DNA from: Planctomycetaceae bacterium
GTDB taxonomy: Bacteria > Planctomycetota > Planctomycetia > Planctomycetales > Planctomycetaceae
DNA: 5,267 nt
NCBI GenBank assembly: GCA_947463775.1
Contig: CANHVD010000462.1
Span: 1 to 5,267, forward strand
Reading direction: 5' to 3'
Shown here: piece after piece, positions 1 to 5,267 of the stretch
Numbering within the stretch: the stretch's first letter is position 1
Layout of the letters: each line of letters opens with the position of its first letter
Made by a program: the position numbers and the translations under genes
The notes under the pieces: model-generated
Seen by the model: the letters and a program-made list of their open reading frames with translations, nothing else
What the model was told of the DNA's origin: nothing
Database searches by the model: none

Positions 1-1037
1 CCGTGGAACGGCAGAACCACATCCACCGCAACAGGAACTGCGGGGAACCCTTTTCCACGTTCTGAGTCGGGAGGTGTGTCGCCGCTCTGGATGGGCGAAA
101 CCGTGATTGATGGGAAGGACGCAGTCTTTGGGAGCAATTCTATCAGAGCTTCCGGACTGATGGTGATTCTTCGCTCCTGCCGATGAGCGCGTTCAACAAA
201 ACTGACCAATTCGTTTTCAACCCCCGCGATGCCTCCCAGATCCACGAACGAGCAACGTCGAAAAACCAGCGTCGCGGGATTAAGCTGCCGGCTGTTTTCA
301 TCCGTCGTCAGAGTTTCCTTCGTTTGCATGGGGATTAGGGCGGACGTTTTGGTGAAAACTTGAGCCGCAAAGATTTCCGCGCCCTCGGACTCAAGCTGGT
401 TTATGGATCTTGCAAGGCGATCAGACGTGCTGATACCGTCGGCGGGCTGAATGGCAATCAACGATGTGGACATTGATTCGATCAGTTCATGCACCGCCGC
501 CAGCGTTGAAGTTCCGGATGGTTGGCGATGACGTCGCACGTTCCAGTGTCCGGAGAATTCGTCAAAAGTCCTTGAAGCGTCGCCGGTATCAACGAGATGC
601 AGAAAAGGCACAACGCCTTCCTGTTCGAGAATGCTCACGATGGCAGCATGGAGGCGTTCATTGGATTCGTGAGCACAAAGGATGACGTCGCAGGACGGAG
701 TGGAGCTGGGCTGGATTTGACGCGGCGATGTCGTCAGCGCTTCCATCGCCGTATTGAAGACTCCGTTCAGACGGCGTTCTTTCTCCGGAGTGAGCGTGCC
801 CTGCTGAGTGGCATTTTCGAGAGCTGTTTCGGAGATCTGCAGGAGCATCGAAGGAAACACCGGATGGCCGTGAAGAGATTGACCGCCGGAATGTTGCAGG
901 CAGGCAGTGCAGGCATCTGCGGGGACTCGGAAGTTTTCACATTCCTGCCCGACCATTTGTTCCAGAAGCCGACAACGAGCAGTCTCCGGCGAGCTCTTGC
1001 TGGCTGGCTGAATGGAAAAGCGAAAGGCACACTGCAC
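1..1037 (-). CDS. Multi-domain GT2-like glycosyltransferase with N-terminal Cys module (3' end outside window)
   Basis: Read directly from the minus strand: 345 codons without a stop from GTG 1037 to the window edge, so the C-terminus is missing. The start is set by GGAAGGA seven bases upstream and by in-frame stops (TGATGA) at about 1095-1100. An N-terminal module has Cys22, Cys33, Cys43 and Cys46, the last two in DACTACLQH, possibly a metal site. Residues about 116-285 match the GT-A family 2 pattern: CDVILCAHESNERLHAA (116-132), SILEQEG (135-141), FLHLVDTG (145-152), a degenerate acceptor/metal region IQPADG (196-201) where a DxD is expected, and LVFRRCSFVDLGG (257-269). A low-complexity linker follows, then AVDVVLPFHG at 337-346 (the last Gly inferred from a two-base partial codon), which looks like the first strand of a second GT2 domain. 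GT2 enzymes transfer sugars from nucleotide donors. The missing DxD makes catalysis by the first domain doubtful. The gene lies 20 bp after the membrane protein and probably shares its transcript. Coding is near certain and the GT2 assignment is likely. Confidence 0.85.
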   Translation of the reverse strand, partial: MQCAFRFSIQPASKSSPETARCRLLEQMVGQECENFRVPADACTACLQHSGGQSLHGHPVFPSMLLQISETALENATQQGTLTPEKERRLNGVFNTAMEALTTSPRQIQPSSTPSCDVILCAHESNERLHAAIVSILEQEGVVPFLHLVDTGDASRTFDEFSGHWNVRRHRQPSGTSTLAAVHELIESMSTSLIAIQPADGISTSDRLARSINQLESEGAEIFAAQVFTKTSALIPMQTKETLTTDENSRQLNPATLVFRRCSFVDLGGIAGVENELVSFVERAHRQERRITISPEALIELLPKTASFPSITVSPIQSGDTPPDSERGKGFPAVPVAVDVVLPFH

Positions 1038-1044
1038 AGGAAAA

Positions 1045-1051
1045 TCCTTCC
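1045..1051 (-). promoter_or_regulatory. Shine-Dalgarno site for the GT2-like gene
   Basis: GGAAGGA on the minus strand lies 7 bases before GTG 1037, with the spacer TTTTCCT. It is the strongest ribosome-binding site seen in the window. It decides the start of the downstream gene, for which no in-frame ATG exists until Met28. The site lies in the 20-bp gap after the stop of the membrane-protein gene. Confidence 0.7.
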
Positions 1052-1057
1052 GGGGCT

Positions 1058-1807
1058 TCAGGCAGATCTTGTTGAGGCAGGAAGTGCGGCGGAGTCATCA
1101 AGTCCCAGCCGACAGGCAGCCAGAAAAGAGGGGTCAAGGCCATAGACGGCCAGAGATCCATCGGCTTTCTGGAGAGCACCGATCCGCGACCATGGTTTTC
1201 GATTCCTTTGCCAAACGATCAGTGTCAGAACGAAGGCAACCAGAAAACTTATCAGCGCGATTGTCCTGAGAGAGAAACTGGGCGGAAGTGTCAACATGAT
1301 TAGTGCAATAATGACCCCAAGGGCGAAGTCGAAAAGTAGCACGCGAACGATAGACCGACGTCTGCGAATGAAGACTGCATCCGAGTTCTCCCGGAAACCG
1401 ATCAGAGTTATCTTCTTTGAAACAAACAGTATTCCCACAAAAATCAACACTGGTGCTGTGACGCCCATCAAGACTCCCGCAATCGGCGGCACGAGCCATG
1501 TTGGTGCCGTGAGTTGCAGTCTTTGTATGGCCATACTGCCGGCCAACACGATCAGTTGCATAGAAAACATGATCAACGGCATCACATAGTTCCACCACTT
1601 CGGCATCACCTTCAGAGGAATCTCGCACTTCTGAAGTTCCTTTCGATCGCCTGTCAGAAAGCATACTTCAGGCAGAACAAATGGCGGCGGCAGAATCATT
1701 ACGTTCTTTTCGATGCGATAAACCTGGCCTGCCGAATGACTGCCGGTGCCCGCAGGTGAATTGTCCCACACGGGCGGAGCGTAAGGATTGAAGTTATCGT
1801 CATTCAT
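1058..1807 (-). CDS. NPYAPP-type four-helix membrane protein, function unknown
   Basis: This is a 249-residue protein starting at ATG 1807, 34 bp after the stop of the STAND gene. The start is chosen because it yields MNDDNFNPYAPP, an N-terminal signature frequent in uncharacterised planctomycete membrane proteins. The frame stays open further upstream, but that stretch overlaps the STAND gene in another frame and reads as non-coding. No convincing Shine-Dalgarno is present. A soluble segment (about 1-70) includes LPEVCFLTGD (45-54), which resembles the LPxxC(x)2-3(T/S) stretch I recall from related planctomycete proteins. Four hydrophobic helices follow at about 74-94, 104-129, 153-174 and 181-199. 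A basic loop, RRRR at 148-151, lies between helices 2 and 3 and suggests a cytoplasmic face there. The tail carries YGLDPSFLAACR (222-233). No catalytic motif was recognised. Its position between the STAND and glycosyltransferase-like genes, with short gaps, suggests co-transcription. Translational coupling is possible, given the weak ribosome-binding site. Coding status is well supported; function is not. Confidence 0.88.
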   Translation of the reverse strand: MNDDNFNPYAPPVWDNSPAGTGSHSAGQVYRIEKNVMILPPPFVLPEVCFLTGDRKELQKCEIPLKVMPKWWNYVMPLIMFSMQLIVLAGSMAIQRLQLTAPTWLVPPIAGVLMGVTAPVLIFVGILFVSKKITLIGFRENSDAVFIRRRRSIVRVLLFDFALGVIIALIMLTLPPSFSLRTIALISFLVAFVLTLIVWQRNRKPWSRIGALQKADGSLAVYGLDPSFLAACRLGLDDSAALPASTRSA

Positions 1808-1841
1808 GGATAATTGCCCGCTGAGCCGAATCCGTTGCTGA

Positions 1842-4800
1842 TCAATTGATACCGATCGTTTCAATGACCAGCCGGAAACCCCGTTTTCCATACGGCAATG
1901 GTTCATCACCTCCGTCGCTGCCGAAAATTGGGACCGGCTCATGGAACCGGCAATCGCGTTCAGACCCCGCGAAACTGTCTTGGCCCAGTTGCATATCGTT
2001 CCCGGACACTGGAGGGAGATTCTGCGACATCGGACGCATAGGCGATGCTGATATTGATTCACTTTGCCCGTTGATAAAAGAACTGCCAGGGGCTCCAACT
2101 CCGCCGCCATATTTCTCCGAAGTTCTCAGCTCGGCGACGTTCCCGATCATATCGAACATTCCCCATGCGTTTGGAAGTCGAGTCGCGCACGGTCGAGGGC
2201 GAGGAATCGCTTCCCCGGCTGAACGAGAATTGATCAGATACCATGCGTATTCGCCGAGGAAATCATAGTTACCTGATTTGCTGAAATCACCGAAGTGGTA
2301 CGCTGCACTATCGGAATTAGCGCGGCAGGCATGGTTCCATTCACTCTGACGCGGCAATCGGAATCCCCGATCAGGCAGAGGTCGGATGCCGAGCTGTTCA
2401 GGTTTTCCAAACGAATAGAGTGGACTGAGATTTCCTGTCGTACTGAGCCAGTTGCAGAACTGCATCGCAAGCTTGTCACTCAACTTAGTTTTCGGCAGGC
2501 CCTCAGTGAAATCCGTCTGACGACTTATGTTAGCTTCGTTCGTGGGGAAATATTCTGGGTTCGGCAACAGGTAAAACTGCTCAAAAAACTCCTCCGGGAC
2601 CTCTGTCGAGGACATCCAGCAGAGCGGCTGTGATGGAATAACGATGCCAGGGATCTTCACGAAATCCAACCCGGCGGATTTGATTCGATCCGGTTTGCTA
2701 TATTCGACTCGCACCCAACCACAGTCATCAATCTTCTCGGCCGGCCTCAGAAAAACCAAATCGCCATGAATTGAGCGAATCGCGGATTCTCGAAACTCGT
2801 CGTCATAATCTTTGACGCTTTCGACCAGTCGTGGGCGGGCTTCATGCAGTCGGCTGACCAGAGTTCTGGTGGCTGATCTCAGAGCCGCAGACGACGAACG
2901 ATATTGAAACGCCAACTGACTCCGTTGTTCTCTGTACGCAGGAAGGTTGAGCAGTTCAGCGACCCGACTGGTGTATTCTTCCGGGCTGGAGGCGATCGCC
3001 ATGCTGATCATCGCCCGCAGGTGATCAGTAAACGAATCATTGCCCGAATTCAACGGCAGATGGTTTGCCTGAACGCTGGCCGTCAGAAGCTCTTCAGGGC
3101 TGACCCAGTTGTGAAGCTGCGCGATCAGTTGGGTTCGTTGCCACTGATCATGAGCCGGACCACACCAGTTGATGGGGATTTGTTCGGGGTGCCCAATGCG
3201 GAGCAGGAAAGCTGTCAGCGCGATGTTGTACTCGTCATCGGTTCGGAGTGGCGTGGCGACCGGAGCGGCATTGGCCTCGCCGATCATTCTGGAAAACTCC
3301 CGCGCCAGCATGGTGCGCTGTTTTGATGATTCGTCAGTGTTCTCCAGATACTGCCGAGTCATACGGACGATGATCTCGAGTTCAGCGAGTTCAGCACTCT
3401 GAGGCTGACGAATCTGCATGAGTCGATTCAGCACGCCGAGATAACATTCATCGGTCGCTTTGTTCAATTCGATCAGCACCATCGCAGCGCGTGCTGGAAG
3501 TCGTTGTTGCGGACTTTCGCCCGAGATACTGCTGAATGGCAGTGATGTGGCTACGGTTTCATCAAGGGGCTTTGATGTGAGCGTCTGAACCTGCAACTCT
3601 TGAGAGATCTCCGCCGGGACTTTACTGCCCACGTGTTTTCGCGCGATCCATGTGGCCATGATCGGAGAATTATGAGCTCTCTCGAAGAGGTTTTCGATAC
3701 CTGCAACGTCCGTCCGCATCGCCAGTTCCAGTTCTCTGAAGTTGGCAAATTGCTGCACGAAGTATCCTGCCACCAGCAGTCCAGCCACCATCGCCCAGAT
3801 CTTGAAGCGGTGAGCGACTCTCGTCCGCCGCGCGAGCTTCACGATGATGTCTTCCTGCCGAGTCCACTCACGCATTCCCGGCTGGCCACGTTCGATGGAA
3901 TCGAGTGCTTTGAGGTCAAGCTCATCTCGGACACCGTGGCCCCATTCACGCACTCGCTGTTCCAGGATTCGTCTGGCCCGCGGACCCACAGCATCGCTCG
4001 ATTCGTAAGCGGTTCTGACATGCGGCGCCAGAGCATCGTGGGCCAGACGCGACGAGAGTGCGGCCTCGACATTGCTGCCATTGTCCGGCTGAATCAACAG
4101 ATAATGGTCGATGCAGAGTTGTCGGAGTTCCTTGATGATTTCATTGCGGCCCGGATAGCGAGCCGCGACGGGCGGAATGGCTGAGGAATCGCCGTCCAGA
4201 AGCATCTGCAAGGTTTGATGTCGAGTCGTCAGTTCGGGAGTCACGTGGCATTCCAGGAAATCGACCAGCAGCCCGGCGGTGATCGCAGTTCGCGTCTCCT
4301 GCGAAACAGATCGATTGGTCGCGATCGACTGAATCTGGTTCCAGACAAACTCCCCGAGTGTTGTGCGATGTCGGCGGTAGAGTTCCTCATTGAATACCGG
4401 TGATCGCGAGTGCCTGGCAGCCTCATTCCACAACGCCTGCAGGATAATCTGCAGGCTGGGAGCCACAGATGAGACTTGATCCATCAGTAGTTCTGTGGCG
4501 ATTCGAAGGGAAAGCCCCGGGGCAATTGTCAAAGGATAGTATTCACGCAGTTCGGGTCTTCGCGTGGGACCTTCGATCGCTTCGTGGATGCCATCGGCGT
4601 CGAGACAGTCGAGAAATACTTCGCTCTTCCAGAGACCCTGCAGTCGACTGTTGATGCGAGAAAACCATTCTGTTCGAAACGACAGAATCAGCTTTCCCTT
4701 CGGCGCGTGGGTTCGATCGTTAAAGATCTGACGGAGTTCAGCATGGAACAACTCCCAGTCTGTCGGAACCGCACCGGTGGCGTGCGTGAACGCTTCTTCA

Positions 4801-5267
4801 AGTTGATCGAGAATCACCACCATGGGCTGCTGGAGGCGTGCTTCTTTCTGGCACCATGCTTCTCGACCGGAGCAGAGGGTTCCGTCTTCACGGCAGGCAT
4901 CTTCAATATAAGCCAGCCGCAGTGAATCCAGCAGTCCGCGAACCGGATCAATTCTGATCGTCACAACTTCGCAAGGAATCGAACCATTATAAGACATCTG
5001 AAGGCGAGGAGTCAGTCCGGCTTCAAGGATGGATGACTTTCCAACACCACTTTGGCCATGCAGCAGAATCACCGGAGCTGAAGTTGGCGAAGTCACCCGT
5101 TCGTAAAGCCGTCGGATCGAGTGACCTCGCCCAAAGAACACGGGGGCATCAGCAGAGGTGAATCGGCGAAGGCCAGGATAAGGAGCCTCCGGAAGAGGTC
5201 CATTGATCGGCAGCGGCAATAGGGCCAATGGGTCACCGGCGGCATCTGGAAGATTCCAGTCCAGAAC
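1842..5267 (-). CDS. nSTAND1-type P-loop NTPase with one membrane helix and a C-terminal FGE-sulfatase-like domain (5' end outside window)
   Basis: Residues are numbered from the TTG at 5228. Seen: a Pro-rich linker, then PYPGLRRF (16-23) and FFGRG (31-35), the usual opening of the nSTAND1 family. Walker A is GQSGVGKSS (58-66, Lys64) and Walker B is MVVILDQLEEAF (136-147, Asp141). A sensor-like LILSFRTEW follows at 180-188, LQIILQALW at 259-267, and a winged-helix-like RLAHDAL at 394-400. One hydrophobic helix (about 477-494) probably anchors the protein in the membrane. Residues 495-850 are helical and possibly HEAT-like. An FGE-sulfatase domain fills 853-1128: FVKIPG, FRLPRQSEW (956-964), GMFDMIGNVAEL (1023-1034) and GKRGFRL (1114-1120). 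Family knowledge: STAND ATPases are signal-dependent oligomerising switches, often carrying an N-terminal effector. Inferred role: membrane-bound sensor or conflict protein. The frame has no stop upstream of 5228 through base 5267 (it encodes VLDWNLPDAAGDP), and no good Shine-Dalgarno precedes the TTG, so the gene very probably begins outside the window. It ends with TGA at 1842-1844. Confidence 0.93.
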   Translation of the reverse strand, partial: VLDWNLPDAAGDPLALLPLPINGPLPEAPYPGLRRFTSADAPVFFGRGHSIRRLYERVTSPTSAPVILLHGQSGVGKSSILEAGLTPRLQMSYNGSIPCEVVTIRIDPVRGLLDSLRLAYIEDACREDGTLCSGREAWCQKEARLQQPMVVILDQLEEAFTHATGAVPTDWELFHAELRQIFNDRTHAPKGKLILSFRTEWFSRINSRLQGLWKSEVFLDCLDADGIHEAIEGPTRRPELREYYPLTIAPGLSLRIATELLMDQVSSVAPSLQIILQALWNEAARHSRSPVFNEELYRRHRTTLGEFVWNQIQSIATNRSVSQETRTAITAGLLVDFLECHVTPELTTRHQTLQMLLDGDSSAIPPVAARYPGRNEIIKELRQLCIDHYLLIQPDNGSNVEAALSSRLAHDALAPHVRTAYESSDAVGPRARRILEQRVREWGHGVRDELDLKALDSIERGQPGMREWTRQEDIIVKLARRTRVAHRFKIWAMVAGLLVAGYFVQQFANFRELELAMRTDVAGIENLFERAHNSPIMATWIARKHVGSKVPAEISQELQVQTLTSKPLDETVATSLPFSSISGESPQQRLPARAAMVLIELNKATDECYLGVLNRLMQIRQPQSAELAELEIIVRMTRQYLENTDESSKQRTMLAREFSRMIGEANAAPVATPLRTDDEYNIALTAFLLRIGHPEQIPINWCGPAHDQWQRTQLIAQLHNWVSPEELLTASVQANHLPLNSGNDSFTDHLRAMISMAIASSPEEYTSRVAELLNLPAYREQRSQLAFQYRSSSAALRSATRTLVSRLHEARPRLVESVKDYDDEFRESAIRSIHGDLVFLRPAEKIDDCGWVRVEYSKPDRIKSAGLDFVKIPGIVIPSQPLCWMSSTEVPEEFFEQFYLLPNPEYFPTNEANISRQTDFTEGLPKTKLSDKLAMQFCNWLSTTGNLSPLYSFGKPEQLGIRPLPDRGFRLPRQSEWNHACRANSDSAAYHFGDFSKSGNYDFLGEYAWYLINSRSAGEAIPRPRPCATRLPNAWGMFDMIGNVAELRTSEKYGGGVGAPGSSFINGQSESISASPMRPMSQNLPPVSGNDMQLGQDSFAGSERDCRFHEPVPIFGSDGGDEPLPYGKRGFRLVIETIGIN

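Noticed and set aside
597..1145. Plus-strand open frame of 182 codons
   Set aside because: Antisense to the GT2-like gene and the end of the membrane-protein gene. Its translation is rich in Arg, Ser and His with no motif, as expected of a shadow frame.
1134..1664. Minus-strand frame of 176 codons inside the membrane-protein gene
   Set aside because: Out of frame with a well-supported four-helix protein; polar, Arg/Ser/Asp-rich translation typical of a shifted frame.
1808..1841. Promoter or terminator in the gap between the STAND and membrane-protein genes
   Set aside because: Only 34 bases, with no stable GC-rich hairpin plus T-run and no convincing -35/-10 pair.
1808..2110. 100-residue N-terminal extension of the membrane-protein frame, up to an in-frame start at 2110
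   Set aside because: It overlaps the FGE-like end of the STAND gene in another frame and its sequence is not protein-like. The NPYAPP N-terminus at 1807 is the better start.
1845..2126. Possible diversity-generating retroelement variable region at the end of the FGE-like domain
   Set aside because: C-type-lectin/FGE C-termini are known targets, but this end lacks the Asn-rich (AAC-type codon) pattern, and no template repeat or reverse transcriptase lies in the window.
3600..4184. Plus-strand open frame of 194 codons
   Set aside because: Lies wholly antisense to the STAND gene and has no recognisable domain or ribosome-binding site.
5226..5228. TTG as the true start of the STAND gene
   Set aside because: The frame stays open beyond it to the window edge, the upstream codons look coding, and there is no well-placed Shine-Dalgarno.

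Overview
The window is almost fully coding, and all of it lies on the minus strand. It most likely comes from a planctomycete, probably a Pirellulaceae-like lineage. Three things point there: a small membrane protein beginning with the N-terminal NPYAPP signature common in that phylum, a giant STAND NTPase fused to a C-terminal FGE-sulfatase (SUMF1-like) domain, and a multi-domain family 2 glycosyltransferase-like protein with a cysteine-bearing N-terminus. This is a family-level judgement made by eye, without a database search.

Layout in the direction of transcription (high to low coordinates). (1) 5267-1842: a large nSTAND1-type P-loop NTPase with one predicted membrane helix, a long helical, possibly HEAT-like, middle and a degenerate FGE-like C-terminal domain. 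Its frame stays open to the window edge, so the true N-terminus is missing. (2) 1807-1058: a 249-residue, four-helix membrane protein, after a 34-bp gap. (3) 1037 to beyond position 1: a protein whose frame runs off the left edge, after a 20-bp gap. It starts at a GTG with a strong Shine-Dalgarno sequence and carries a Cys-rich module, one GT2-like domain and the beginning of a second. An ORF finder that requires both ends would miss it.

Same strand, 20-34 bp gaps and no terminator-like hairpin seen between the genes suggest one transcription unit. The function of the set is unknown. The first protein has the architecture of a signalling or conflict STAND ATPase: nucleotide switch, membrane anchor and a C-type-lectin-fold sensor. 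The second is another membrane component and the third may be involved in glycosylation. A surface-sensing or defence-like module is one reading; three co-directional genes that are only loosely related is another. No RNA gene, mobile element, CRISPR array or plus-strand gene was recognised.
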